DNA from: Gaertneriomyces semiglobifer
Taxonomy: Eukaryota; Chytridiomycota; Chytridiomycetes; Spizellomycetales; Spizellomycetaceae
Assembly (NCBI GenBank): GCA_025558075.1
Contig: JAHLKF010000017.1
Span: 1-64,000 of the forward strand
DNA length: 64,000 bases
Direction of reading: 5' to 3'
Part shown: positions 1 through 12,704 of the stretch, one piece after another
Position numbering within the stretch: position 1 is the stretch's first letter
How the letters are laid out: the number at the start of each line of letters is the position of its first letter
The notes under the pieces: generated by a model
Databases searched by the model: none
What the model was told of the DNA's origin: nothing
Seen by the model: only the letters and a program-made list of their open reading frames with translations
Program-made: the position numbers and the translations under genes

Positions 1-361
1 AGATAGGGGACTTAAAGTTGACTCGGTAGATTCTATCGCTTGGGAATGAAACCAATAGGAACCCGAATATCTGCTCCTGATCGATGAGTTATAGTTGATC
101 CAGTTCTATTGTTCTAAAGAAAGATCCTGACATCTGTACAAGTATGTATAAACAGTAAGAATTGCAGTCTGACTAGGCTAAGAGCTCTTGGCCGCTTCAA
201 GCGCCCGTGGTTGTGGTTCCGTCTTCCGGGACTTGCTAGCAGCGTACCCGCGCTCAAGGAGTAACTCGGCTGACGTAGGTGAAAATTGCTTTCGTAGGCT
301 ACAAAAGGTGCAGGGGTGTAAGTGCGACAGAGCAACAGCGAAACAGTCCAGTAGTAACTTA
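1..361. other. Window edge, no gene seen
   Basis: Short stretch downstream of the 3' end of the P4-ATPase gene. I see only short frames overlapping the flippase end and no family signature. It may hold the 3' UTR of that gene, which is transcribed toward the window edge. Confidence 0.5.
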
Positions 362-3300
362 CTACTCGAAAAATCCGATCACAACAGTGTGCCCTGCAAT
401 GCAGGCTACACAAACAACCCAAAACAAAGGCAGTCTATAAGTGATAAGCGCTGTACCAGGCGCTACCCACTCAATCGCTTGTACGATGAACATCATAATG
501 ACATTCACTGCAAGGCTGATAGCGATCGCGGCGCCGGTCCACCAGAACCATGTTTTCGACACCATCAAGTACTCCATCATAACGATGACCAGTAGCACGG
601 TAGAGAAATGGTATGTCTGAACCCAATATCCAGGATCACGACCTTCAGACGTGATGATTCGGTCGTAAGTAAACTCACGAACCAGTAAGAAAATGGCTGC
701 GCAAGAGCATATGCTAGAGAAGAACACGGCGGTAAGTCGTCGAGGTGACCAGTACAAGGGTTTTCTCATGATAGTGGTATACAGTTTCGGCGCGTTGAGA
801 AGATGGTCAGGCAGATCCCTATCGAATATCGCAAGGATCAACGGTGGCACAGATGTTAGGACGATGTTATACGCCGTAAGGAAAAGCTCCTCATACACAA
901 GCTGTCAATGGCCGTATCAGTGAAGCCTCTATCGGGAATAGCAGCATTTGGCGACTTACCCCGCCGCTCCACAAATTCTCAAAGCCGAAAGCCCATTGTA
1001 CCCCAATCAGAGTCAAATTTTTCCAAAAACTGAAAAAGACGACCGCGCTGATTCTCATGCGGCTCCATCGTCCGTGCACTGCCATTAGTCGACGAAGGTG
1101 CCGAAACTCCCCTATTCCATAATCAGAGTTTCTGAATGCTTGTCCTCCTTCTCGTCCCTTGATTCCCACTCCAACAGATGCTGCCTGGATCATGCTCACA
1201 TCGTTTGCGCCATCCCCAATGGCCAGACACACTGGCCTTCGAGGTTTCGAGCGAAACACCTTTCCTACCATGCGTCCAATCCAATATGTATCCCAACTCG
1301 GTCTCTGTGACTGAGCGTTCTTCCGAATCAATTGGACTACGAGACTCTTTTGCAGAGGAGTCGTCCTAGTACATATAACAGTCATAACACGCGTTTCTGT
1401 TGTGGTCAAACGAAGCAACATCCTCGTCAACTCCTTGTTCCCTTTATCAAAAATAATGCCCAACGTTGCGCCACTGATGATCAGGGCTTTCTCTGTCAAA
1501 CCCGATCCTAGTCGTTCGCGCTCGCAAATCTCCAAAACCTCTTGCAACCGAGCGCGGACACCCTCAGCGTCAGTAGCTTCAATAACGACCAAACTCATAC
1601 TCTCCCTCAGTAAACCGCAGCTCTTCCCGATTTCCACGGCAGTTTCAGTCTTGTCTCCAGTAAGTAACCAAACTTTGACACCGGCATCCAGTAACCACTC
1701 AATCGTCTCCGGAACCTCGTCTTGTAGCCGATCCTCAATAGCTGTGCAACCCAAAAGGGTCAAATCCCGTTCAATAGTCGCTGCAGCATCAGCGAGCGCC
1801 TTCTCACGATCAACTAGGGAGCGGGACGCTCTGGCATAATCTTGAGAAAATGTTTCGTACTCGGCTCTTGAAATTTCGCGATACCCCACAACGAGAGTTC
1901 GCAGGCCCTTTCTAGCATAAGCAGATAATGCAGCTTCGCAATCCTTGACTGTATTGCTCGAGGTCTTATTGCCAAGTAATCCCAGAACGATGTTATCTGC
2001 CCCTTTGGTCAACATATAGATCGGCTGCTCATCTAGCGCCGGTCGCCCATTCTGCCCGCTAAGCACCCGCTGAACCAAGACACTCATCCGCTTACGATCA
2101 CTCGTGAATTCCAACGTATTTAATACTCTAAAATTCCATATCTCTTCCGCCTCCGAAGGTAAAACATGCGGCAACTTGATGCCTATCTGCAAGATACCCA
2201 TCTCCCGGGAAAGGAGGGTGAATCCACTGCTAGCGATTGCTTCCAGTAAAGCAGATTCGTCCGGAGATTGGGATTCGTATATGATCTGCTGAGAAGTATC
2301 TGGTCCTTTAGAGGTCTTTCTGATATCGTCTTTCGATCCATGGCGCGAGCCATTTTTGGACCCGGTGGCTTTGAATGAGTTTCTGGATCGCGGACGTAGT
2401 TTGTTCTTAAGACTTGGAAGCTTTTGCCGCGGGCTATCAACATCCAGTCGTACATCACTTGCTGGCGAAGGTTGAACCAGGGATGGTATAACTCCATGGT
2501 TGAGGGCAACATTGAGGCAGAAAAGCAGCGGCTTACTAACACCAGATAGCGTCTGGACGCAAATACTTAGCATGCTGCAACGACCTAAATGGAGCAACAA
2601 TCGGGCGTACCTGCACACAACTTCCAGCTTCTTTTTCGCCAACTGAAGTTCCTATCTCCGAACTAGAATCCCCTGCGTCATTTATTATCCACCATCCCTT
2701 TACAACCATCTCATTACAAGTGAGCGTTCCGGTCTTGTCACTGAAGACATATTCAACCACTCCAAGATCTTCATTCAGATTTGAGTTGTTAACCCTGCAT
2801 CGGATCTTCTCTATTGGAGACACGTTCAAAGAAGTCTGGCTTTTCGATGACACGGGCGGTGTGTTGCTCGTGCGAAACGTATACATTGCCCGATCCCACT
2901 CCATGTATTTGGCCTGTATCACACGCACAATTTCGATGGTGACAAAGAGCGAAATAGGGATAACATAGGTATAGAGCGCGAAGAAGGATAGGATTGTGAG
3001 GAGAGCGTGCTTTCCAGACGTGTCCAGCTCCGGGCCCAGATACCAGTAGAGGGCATAATCGTCGGGATTGGAAATCCGCAGCTCGCGCTCTGATCGAAGG
3101 ATACGCTGATGGATTCCGTACTCAAGCAACACACTGCTGACCAGCAGTACAATGTTCCAAAATAATGCAATAAGCACAATGGTATTCAGTCCCTGTTCCA
3201 ATGTGGATCGCTTTTGCTTCGGTGGCTTTAAATTCTGGATAACTTTCGTACTTGACCCCACGTATGTCGAGAGTGCATATATAGCCGGGGTATTCCTAAG

Positions 3301-4167
3301 CGTAGTGGCACGTAGGATCAGGTTCTGCATATTGAGGGGAATGAGGAGGGGTTCTTGATGCGGAGCTTCCACGGCTGAATATATAGTCAGCAGCCCTGTA
3401 TACGTATTCAAATTGTTGTTCGGTGGATCGCATTGCAATTGTCCGCGAATTGACGAGCAGAACCGATCTGCGTCCTCTCGGTTTTCAATGGGCAAGCCAG
3501 TTACTGGGGCTCTTCGTTTAAGATTTGTCTCTCCATCAAGCTGACTTGTTTCAATAAAGCACTCCTCTCGAAGTCGTTTTTCTGTAACTTCTCCACACAC
3601 AGCCAAAACAACGGCATCCACCACAGAGCGCTCTCCCTTTTCAATATATATGACTTCTCCCGCCCCGACGTGCTGGCTCTTGATCTGCACTTTTTGGCCT
3701 CCTCGTATGACGGTGCACGTCTCTTCATTGTTTGCTTTATCGGACTTATATCTATTGTAATCCTCGTATGCCTCTTTCGCCATAGAAAAGAACAAAACGA
3801 CGATGAGCGGCAAAATCTGCGATACCGGCGAAAACGACGAGACCCCGGCTGTTACGGAGAGAGCCCCAAGAAGAAAATAGATATTATAAAATCGGCGGAA
3901 TTGATAGAACAGATTGACCGGAAGAAAGGACCATAGCGTAAACTTTGTGGTCCGGATGTAGTTGCTCTTGAACTCATAATGGGTTTCGGGTGCTGGGAAT
4001 GTGAACCGATAGTCTACGACGGCAGATTTTCTCCAAAACAGTAATCGATCTGCCCATCGCCGCCGTGATGGGGGAGCTTGGGATTCCAGGTGTTCTTCTC
4101 TAGGTACTTGAATCAGTTCCATGTCCTGCTGATCCTGCCCTACGTGGTGAGGCTCTCCGATCCCCAT
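362..4167 (-). CDS. P4-type ATPase (phospholipid flippase), three exons
   Basis: P4-ATPases move phospholipids from the outer or lumenal leaflet to the cytosolic leaflet of plasma, Golgi or endosomal membranes, usually with a CDC50 partner. About 1,230 aa in three exons: 4167-2611, about 2552-960 and 901-362, with introns near 2553-2610 and 902-959. Diagnostic motifs in order are the P4 actuator motif LDGETNLKRR, the M4 motif PISL, the phosphorylation site DKTGTLTCN, the nucleotide-binding motif KGADNIV, TGDKTETA, and the hinge GDGANDVSMIQAA followed by GIKGREGGQ. The last exon supplies the final membrane helices. I chose the ATG at 4167 because the open frame further upstream (to about 4287) has no ATG and is preceded by a stop. 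The subfamily (Dnf, Drs2 or Neo1-like) cannot be fixed by eye. An alternative acceptor at 2532 would remove 7 more residues. Confidence 0.93.
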
Positions 4168-4728
4168 CGGAAGCTCGCTGCAATCTTCGTGCAGAACGGC
4201 TGGCTGAGCCGGACTAGAAGACACTACCAAGTGAGACAGTGGGTCGCTCCAGTAATTGCTAAAAGTCAAGCTCCGACAGTTCACCAAAATTTAAGAAGAA
4301 TGAAAGAATCCAGTAGTACACGACAAGATCAAATCATGATCCATCGGTGCCCGCCGAGATCAAAAATAGAACAGCTGCCCCGCTTCTTCGAACTTTCGCA
4401 ACGACTGTCTGGCGGAGGCCTTATTTAACAGCGCATCGCACGCCCGCAATTGATCTCTGGTACTACTGCTGAATGCCAAGTTGCTAAGCGGCGGGCTGCC
4501 TTGAAAAAAGTCCGACGTTTAACTTTTTTGACGCGTGGAATCGAGGGCTGATGACAAAACAGTTGAAGGTAATGTAAGGGCAGCACACTAGGGAACTAGA
4601 GTTGAACGATACTGGGGTTAAGAGAGCAAAATTGTGCAAAGAATCAGGCATGTAGGTAAGGAGTGAAAATGATTGCATTTCAGTATCATATGTACAACGC
4701 TATCTGCCTGCGGCACGCACGACTTGGT
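4168..4728. other. Intergenic spacer
   Basis: Lies between the 5' end of the P4-ATPase and the 3' end of the FAS1 gene, both on the minus strand. It probably holds the flippase promoter. No coding or RNA signature seen. Confidence 0.5.
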
Positions 4729-6081
4729 TCAATTCAAACGGTCGTAAGGCAAGTTCACGTCCCTAGGAATGAGTACGTCGTCAATCATGTGGATGTCGCC
4801 GTTACGTGCGAGAACATCGGTAAAGGCAATGCGGGCTTCGCCGTCGTTGATTATGAAGTTGAACATGCGAGGGTCGCATACCCGGTTATGACCCTTACAC
4901 TCCATGCGGTCGCGGCCACGGCGCTGCTTGGCCTCAATGCTAATTTCATTGTTACCGTGCATGGTACGCATGCCTAACGGTGTGAAGGACGAGTTGTTAG
5001 ATGGCGAGATCGTCGACCTGATGCCACGCAGCACTTACGCATGTCGTGTTTCTCCATCATGTCAGTGGACCAAGCGACGTCACGGCCCATGTGGTACATG
5101 AGGATCTTCCGGAGGTCATGCATCCCCTGGCACTTCATTTCGTGATCTTCGTCACGTCCATGTTTTGCACCACGGCGCTCGCCTTCGTGCTTCTGCCCAA
5201 CACAGGAGAACAAGTAGCGAAGATTTTCAAAGCCAAGGCGGTTCCAAGCCTCATTTGAAGGAGCAAAGATTGTAATCCCGCGCTCTTCGCGCATCAAGTG
5301 GGAAACACCAGTGCGTTCAGCGCCCGCAAGAAAGGTAGAGGTCTCGGTGGGGACCATGTAGAGCATTTCGCGGGCGTGATGGGGCATCATCAAGACGCGG
5401 TCAATGGCGAAGATCCGGCCGTTCTCAGCATCCATGCCCTTTTTGTGAACGCGGGCCCTCATGTTCTGTGAAATCCGGCATCATTAGCACCGTGCTGTGC
5501 ACAGTTACTGAGCTTATACCTACCAGCCAGACGTCGCCGTGGAACCGAAACACACGAATCCTTTGATGACGGTCGTCAAGGTCTCGAAGTTTCAAACCGG
5601 TGGGAAGAACTGTACCGGAGACCATGTCGTCCATCCGGAGCTCCATATCGGGACAGATATGATAGCGGAGCATTTCGCCCATTCGCTGGTTGTCGCCTTT
5701 TCCAGCAGCGCCCATTTCCTTCTCAAGCCTCTCGAAGGCTTCGTTAGTAGGTGCAAAGACGGTTGTCTGACGATCGCGATTTTCCAGGTCATCACGCAAT
5801 CCACGCTCTTTCTCAATAACCTCGACGAAGCGGGAAAACATCTTCTCATTGCGAAGCCGGTCAACTGTAGGCCGAAAGTTGAGTCACGTTGGGTCTTGCG
5901 ACAACTTGTTGACTACATCATCGAGAGACTTACTTATAGATCCACCTTCGTGTCCTCCCTTCCATCCTTCGAGATTTTCGGACGCTTGAGAGTACAGAAT
6001 GGCATCCGAGTTCAAAGGAGATGCGACCGCGTAGGATGCAGTGGAAAGCAGAAGGCCAAAAAGTGCAGTAACAGTCTTCAT
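4729..6081 (-). CDS. Secreted protein with two fasciclin (FAS1) domains
   Basis: Predicted extracellular or cell-surface adhesion protein. Four exons: 6081-5934, 5864-5524, 5465-5039 and 4973-4729. The introns of 69, 58 and 65 nt have GTAAGT or GTAGGT donors, and splicing gives about 386 aa in one consistent frame. It starts with a signal peptide (MKTVTALFGLLLSTASYAVA). Each FAS1 repeat shows the family's two conserved blocks: TVFAPTNEAFERL and GRIFAIDRVLMMP in the first, ITIFAPSNEAWNRL and GDIHMIDDVLIP in the second. No transmembrane segment or GPI signal is evident at the C-terminus. The mature protein is unusually rich in methionine, histidine, arginine and aspartate. It is similar in build to fungal FAS1 proteins, but its ligand cannot be inferred. 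Confidence 0.9.
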
Positions 6082-6221
6082 CTCGAAGTTGGAACACTGG
6101 CTATTGGCAGTGAGAAATTACGGATTTCCTGTCCTCTGATACTTTCTTTGTGGCTTTCAGAGAGGTGAAGTTGCTGTTGGGGGTTTGGAAGTTGCACAAG
6201 GATGTTGGGATGTGGGCTCCC

Positions 6222-6229
6222 TTTTTATA
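6222..6229 (-). promoter_or_regulatory. TATA box of the FAS1 gene
   Basis: The minus strand reads TATAAAAA about 141 nt upstream of the FAS1 start codon. This is a plausible core promoter element by position and sequence. Confidence 0.5.
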
Positions 6230-7177
6230 GGTGGATGACTTACCAAGCTGAACTCCCGTCAGTCGCATTGGGGTTCCACTTGGGAGAAGCCGTGTTGCTT
6301 GGTCAAATGAAGGGCGGGCCTACCCACCAACACAAGCCCTGCGAAGGAAAGCACAATGCGAGCATAAGCGCTGTGAACCCCCGAGAAGCAGTTCCTGTTC
6401 ATCGGTGCTTCGTTTTTTTTTCTTTTTTGATTTTCATTGCTTGTTGCGTATGGTTGGTTGGGGCTTTAAGTTATGAGGCTGCTTTGATGCCAACACGCGT
6501 CAACTGTTCGCGCCTCTTTTTCCACAGCACGGTAAACATGCAACAGTACACATGCGCAGGGCGTTGTCGGTGGATGAGACGTCGGGAAAACGAACAGCAC
6601 CTGTTGATCAAGCCATCGCAGGGATATCCCATCGAGTGCTAAGGGGCTTATGACATTGATTCGACTAACACCTCCGGTGCGTGTGTGGACTTCTACACTC
6701 CATGCGGTTCACAGGGCGGGACAACGTTTACGGCTTCCATGTTCATGTAAACGTCAATGCAGGGCATGCTAGCTGTCATTCCCAAACTTTGTAGGCCGTA
6801 GTTTCGAATACCGGTGATTACTTGGCATTGAGTTTGTTGCTCATTGGATACATGGTTGAAGTTTGATAGGTTACTCGTGAAGGAATGCAAAAGTGGGAGT
6901 CGTGGGCAGCTGCTCATGGCCAGTAATGGCCTGTGCACAGCGAGTCAAAGTACGTGTATGGTCTCTAGATGGGACGGCTGTTCTCACCATCTGCTCGTCA
7001 TCACCCTGTTCGCCTAGGTCGCGCAAGGCTGCACTTTGCCTGAGGATTAAAACGTACGGCGTCTGGTGCGGAGGAGGGAGCTAGAGCTTACACTTGAAGG
7101 CGACAACAAAGGGAACGCAAAGGGAATTCAACGCATGTTGTAGAACAAAACGCATGTAGCACGGCTCTCCCAGAAAA
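6230..7177. other. Intergenic spacer
   Basis: Between the FAS1 promoter and the 3' end of the glycosyltransferase gene. No convincing gene, RNA or repeat seen on either strand. Confidence 0.5.
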
Positions 7178-8571
7178 TCAATATCGTTTACCAACGAGTT
7201 GTTTGTACTTGTGCAGTAAATCACGAACTCCTGCGTCCAAACTGAAATTTTCGACTGCGATCCTTCTTGACCGTTGCTTGGCGCTCCTGTCCACAATCAC
7301 CTTGGTAATCTTCTGAGCGTAATCCTCATAATCATTCTCATTGTACATCCAATCGTCTATGCACTCATACACAGAGCGAAAGGCACCAGCGCGTACGACT
7401 ACTGCAGGAATGCCGCATGCAAGCGCTTCCGCGACGGTGAAACCAAAGGTCTCGGACGCAGAGGACGACACGAACACTGTCGCATGGCCGTACAATTTAG
7501 ATAACACGCTCTCAGCATGAACCATTCCAGTAAAGATCACGCGGTGAATGAGCGGTGTAGGTGCCGAGACTGATGACCCAGGCCTGACAGGCTTGCTCCA
7601 GACATGCGATGGCCCCACAGTCAATCTCGCCAAGGTTTCCAGATGCTGGCGTGTTGGTCCATCCCCGACGATTACCAGGGACGCGCGAGATAGGTCTTTG
7701 TGCTTGAGTGCCTTGATAAGAAAATCCACGCCTTTCTCTGACGCCAGGCGACCGACATATACAAGCACCAGGGGATTCAGCGACTCTGTCACCCGCGTCG
7801 CAACTTTTCGTGACTCACGAGCTTCCCATGTCCTCAAAACGTCAGATTCGTAGGTCTCATCATACCACCACTGCTCTAGCACGTCAGTGAAGGCTAAGCT
7901 ATCCTCCGTCGGACGAAAAACATCGGTATTCAGACCGCTCTTCAATAGATGGATTTCCGATGCAATCTCCACGACTCCGTCGTAGGTCTTGCTTGGGACG
8001 CCAACAGCGTGTGCGAAAATCACCAGAGGGACAAAATACACTACAGTGTAAATGACGTGAATGAAATCGCCCAGCAGCTTTCGAAAAATGGACCGTCCAT
8101 AGAAGTATGCGCGCTTGTAGAATTCCATGTAGACGTGATACGAAACGTATATTTTCACTCCACGAAGTGCGAAGAAGGGAATCAACGGTACGATTGCCAT
8201 GTTGAGGGGGGCAACAATATGCAGCACGTCATACGAAACAGGCTTCATCGGATTCAATACTTCCGAAATGAGTCGCCATGGTGGGAAAAGAAATATTCTA
8301 AAAACCTTAATCATGAGCCGTATGTTCACGCTAAAGACATGTATTCATAGTAGTGCAGTGAACGATACCTCTGCTGATCGTACCATAAGTTCTTTATACT
8401 CCACACTTCAATATCGCACTCAGTATCAATGCATCCCACGACAGTGACTTTGTGTCCTTCTTTCTTGAATCCACGAATCCAATACTTGCAACGATTGGCG
8501 ATACCTGAAACGTACGGTGGAAGGTACTCCGTCACCAGCAATACATGCAACCGTTCGTCCTGGGCGGCCAT
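7178..8571 (-). CDS. GT4-family glycosyltransferase, SQD2-like
   Basis: Two exons, 8571-8369 and 8297-7178, separated by a 71-nt intron that joins the frames exactly; about 440 aa. It has a two-lobed GT-B fold. The N-terminal lobe begins LLVTEYLPPYVSGIANR, close to the start of plant and bacterial sulfolipid synthase SQD2-type enzymes and related GT4 mannosyl or diacylglycerol glycosyltransferases. The C-terminal lobe has VGRLASEKGVDFLIKAL and the nucleotide-sugar EX7E motif in SETFGFTVAEALACGIPAVV. The donor sugar and acceptor are unknown; a lipid or glycan acceptor is likely from family membership. The first in-frame ATG is used; an upstream GTG would add four residues. A TATATA at 8613-8618 lies just upstream. 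Confidence 0.88.
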
Positions 8572-9826
8572 TGCAAGTGGCACATTGCCCCAGAGTTAGC
8601 AGGCCAGTCAGCTATATAGGTTTGCATCTTGCCAACCGTCTTGGAGAAAGTAAATGGTGGTAGGCGATGAATGAAGGTGTTAAAAACTAGTATTGTGCTC
8701 TTTCAGCTAATAGTTACGATTGCACCTCACATCGCGCATTTATGTACACCAAACTCGGTCGACAACTGAGGACGATGCTTTTACATAGCTATTGTCCGAG
8801 ATAAGTGGTTCAGTTTCATCAATCTCTCCTTCATAGTAACTTGCCTCGCCTCCTTATAAGAAACTACGTGCAGAATGCCTTCAGAACACCTGTTCTAGAC
8901 GTGACATGTTCGGAATCTGTGATTGAGCATCCTTCGATGGACATGTTTGCCGTAGTGCAGCGTCAGGCTGATGATCGCACAGCAGCAGAAGAGAAAGCCA
9001 CCTTTGTAGAACACTTGTAGAAGGGTTTTATCACTGATTGAATGGTCAGGTCAACTTTAAAGGGAAATATTGAACTATACGACAACCCAACGAAGAGCTG
9101 ACGAAACAAGACTTTCATGCGAAATCAATACGAAAGACCATTTCAAGGCTACCATCGTTGTTGTGCTGTTCATTTCCACAAAAGGGTAGAATGTGTCAAG
9201 AGGTTTTTTCCGCATGGAGGTTCGCCAGCCGCCGGTAGTTAGTGAAGTTCCACTATGGGCCCTACCTCCGAGAAATTGTCTATCAGAAACCACGTAGAAT
9301 GGAGTCTGCTCCGTTGAGCCTCGACAAATAAACTACTCGAGTCATTACGAGGCCCGTTGTCGCAGCAGAGACTCATCATCAGAATCGGCAAGCCCGGGCC
9401 GATGGAATGATGAGCGATTTGGGCAGATACACCTTGTCGCCTCTTGGAACTGATTCAGTGAAGTATCTAACCGTCCCTCACAGCGCTCACAGTGCAACCT
9501 GATTCGTTCACCGCTGAAAAGATTTACTTTTAAAGAATTTCTGTGGCTGCTCCAGAGCGTTTTCATGTTAACTTTGTGAATCAACTTAAATAGTTCAGAT
9601 GTCAGATAGAGCGTCATTAAGAGGACGAGATATCCCACTTTGGATACACTTTTTGGATCGGACCCGTGCAATGGAGGTTGCTGGTGGGACCATTGAGGGC
9701 CCCTCAGCCTGCTATCGTCAATGGCAGTCGATATATTTAGAGCTAGCCATGGTGACTCGTGGATAATAATCTCCGTTCTACATTCAAAATCAACGTCAAC
9801 ATAGATATGAACGAGCTGGGTAGAAT
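8572..9826. other. Intergenic spacer between divergent genes
   Basis: Separates the minus-strand glycosyltransferase from the plus-strand membrane protein and should contain both promoters. Short open frames exist but none has a family signature, splice support or a domain. Confidence 0.5.
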
Positions 9827-12227
9827 ATGGTCAGCGGAAGTAATGTCTGCTTCCAGTGTTTGCCGCTCGATAACGCTGAAAACACCCCTGGAAGCTCTCA
9901 GGGCGGTGTTAGAATGCTAGCAGGCAAATCTTGCCAGCATAGTGCGCATTCCGAAAGCGACAGCGAACTAAAGAAAGGAGACGCGACACTTGCGCCGACT
10001 GGCCGACAATTGCGCCCGGAGCAGCAGCTCGTGGATCCGGGGCCATTGGAGGTTGAGGATGCTAGTCTTACCGTGGAGTGCGACTGTGACAAATGTGCAG
10101 GAATCACAGAGCTGCATAGTATTGGTAGTGTGGTTTGGCATGCTCTCAGAGTTATGGGATGGTACGTTTATCAGCTCTTCGTGCTATCCAGTCGACGTCT
10201 ACTGAGAGTCATTGGTCACAGGGCGGCACTCACTGCCAGCTGCGTAGCTGCCTGGCTAATCGCGACCATTTATATGAGCCTTCGCTATATCCATATTGTG
10301 GATGCTTACGTCTGGATGGGGATTACCGGGTTGCTCAGGTGCGTTCGCTGGTGTCAGGCTTGATAATGATTCCGCGCATGTTGAATTAAAGAGTATGAAC
10401 AGTGTCGAGACATATTTCTCGGTTGCCATTTTCACTCTCACAACTCCACTCACATTTATTCGAGTTCAATGCAAGACCTATGGTGCAGGGTTGATTGCAG
10501 CCATCATCTGCGGCTATTTTCTGGTTACTAGAGGATACGAGGTCGACATGACTTTTGGATGGATCATGGCGTACCATATTCCGCACGCCGCTTGCAACTT
10601 GACGTACAATTTTCAGACGATACCAATGTCAAACGTTGATGGACTTGAAAATATAGGAGATGTGGAGGCGGTGGGCCGTGCGAAACTCAATGTTCGAAGA
10701 CGGACAGTCGCGTTTTTGAAGTATTTGCGAGACGTCTTGATATCGTCGCTGGCGACAATGTGTCTGGTCGACTGCCTTCTTGCCGGGTTGGCCGCGATAT
10801 CTCTGCTACATCATGCGTTTATGTCTACTGGAATGCCGTGGGTAGCGACCGCCATAACAATCATGTGGCCGATTGTTATCCTGACTTTGCGGACCGGTAT
10901 GATGAAAGTTGCTACTCGCCTGGTGCTTATAATGTTGGATGCCGCTGGTGACCATCCGACCAAGAAGATCACGAGTCCGCAAGCAACGCCCGCAGGTTCA
11001 GTGGCAAAGAGTCACGACCACAGCGCGGACCCCAAACGATTGGATCGTACTGAGGGGTTGATCGTCAAGTCCGCTCCAATGGGAGCTGCGGAGGTACTTG
11101 GACGGGACATCAAAATTAGCGATGCCGAGGTTCGCAGGAAACTTGGTCTAATGGACCCGAATCTTTGGAAATGTCGGCGCAACGGCGTGGCACCAGTACA
11201 TCAGCATTGGTTTCGCCGATTTTGGAACCGTAAACCTGCAACACTTCGGGAAAGCGCAGAGGAGTTTCTCTTACCTGTCGTATGTGTTTTATTCGGCATC
11301 GCTACAATGGATACGGAATGTTACAACATCTTTACCACCCCATCGTGGTGGCAGTTTGGGATTGGACTTGTAACCGTGAGCGGCGCAATGTGGATTGATT
11401 TCCTGCTTTCCCTATGGTTGCGTGTACGGATCGGCCATCAAAGTATCGGCAAGCTTCTCAGAAATCGCAAATCTGGAAGTGGATGGATTAGCACAGCTTT
11501 GGCACGAGTGGAACGATTTCTGCACAATCTTCGATTAGGTCCTCTGCTGGATGCGAATGAGAGCGCTGAAGTGAACGTCAGAGTTTTACGATCTTACCTG
11601 AAGCAATATGCCAGCCAGCGGTGGTTCACTACCTTTGGGAGGGTACGTCTGTCTGCGAAAGTATTTATATATATCTCCAAGCCAGTTTCTTACTCGTGCT
11701 ATCTACAGTTCGTGGGTGCTTGTGTCGCCACGTGTCGCTTTTTGGCGTTTCACGAAAGAAATACCATCGCGTGGGTATTTAGCACAGGCTGTCGAATCGG
11801 GCATCACCCAGTTCCCAGTTACCTTATTAAAGACTATCTGGTTGATCCACAACGATTTTCCGTCATCAACCTGTTGTGGAATCCTGTAAATCCAAGTTCA
11901 TACAGCCAGTTCGATGCTGACGCTGCCGCAACTCGGTATGTCTTGGCATGATGGCGTTTCACCTGGTACTTGCATGTTTCTCACCAATTCATTAGAATCG
12001 TCATCGTCACCTCAATTCTGATCATCTATTCCTTCGCATTCTTGTGCGTGGAGCGTCGCTTTGGTATTGCACACATATATATCTCTCGCATTGACCCGGT
12101 GTCAATATGTCATTGGGCAGTATGCTTAAGTTTTGTTGTGTCATACACCAGCATCTATTTGATAGGGATGATGTTCATACGACGGCAGAGCTTACGAAAC
12201 GGAAGCACTGATGTGTACATGTGTTGA
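9827..12227 (+). CDS. Polytopic membrane protein of unknown function
   Basis: Gene model: ATG at 9827, intron about 10339-10393 (55 nt), optional in-frame intron 11643-11708 (66 nt), intron starting near 11936 and ending at the acceptor before about 11996, stop at 12227. The N-terminal 130 residues are soluble, polar, and contain a C-x-C-x2-C cluster (ECDCDKC). About ten hydrophobic segments follow, including VAIFTLTTPLTFI, GLIAAIICGYFLV, VVCVLFGIATM and, in the last exon, IVIVTSILIIYSFAFLCV and WAVCLSFVVSYTSIYLIG. A basic and serine-rich cytosolic loop sits mid-protein. I do not recognise the family. The layout could suit a receptor, transporter or membrane scaffold, but nothing in the sequence decides between these. 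Confidence 0.7.
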
Positions 12228-12704
12228 TGAATAGATTTGTAGATTATAACTGTAGGGTGGCGAAAGAGATTAATGAAGCAGCACCAAAATCAGCTATATA
12301 TGCGTTGGCGCTAAATGTTGGCCATCGTCCTGCAGGACACCGATGTCGTTCATCACCAAAAGTTCACGGCGCGGTACATTTACACGATTTGCTGTCATCC
12401 GCGGCGCGGTGCGCTTGCAAGCCTGCTTTCGAACGCGCAACGTTTTCCACCGACGCAAACCATCACATCTGCAGCGCATCTACCTCTACGTTGCAAGAGC
12501 TGTGGAGAAGTAGGCGCTTTCGGTGTAGGAGAAAGAAGGTGAGGGGACAATCTGGGCATGAATTGCTGCTTCATTTGTGAGCTCATCAAGCAAAAGTGTT
12601 TAGAATCCCGGCCATCACGGAAATTTGGATCGCGAGACCGGTGACACCCTTCCCGACCGTTGCCACCAAAGGCTGCATCTTCTCTTTGCGCCCAAACATT
12701 GGTT
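12228..12704. other. Short intergenic spacer
   Basis: Between the membrane protein gene and CK2 beta, both on the plus strand. Probably the CK2 beta promoter and 5' UTR. No TATA box or other element stands out. Confidence 0.5.

Noticed and set aside
8805..9671. Short ORFs on both strands in the 8.8-9.7 kb spacer
   Set aside because: No motif, no splice pattern and no start context; they look like chance open frames.
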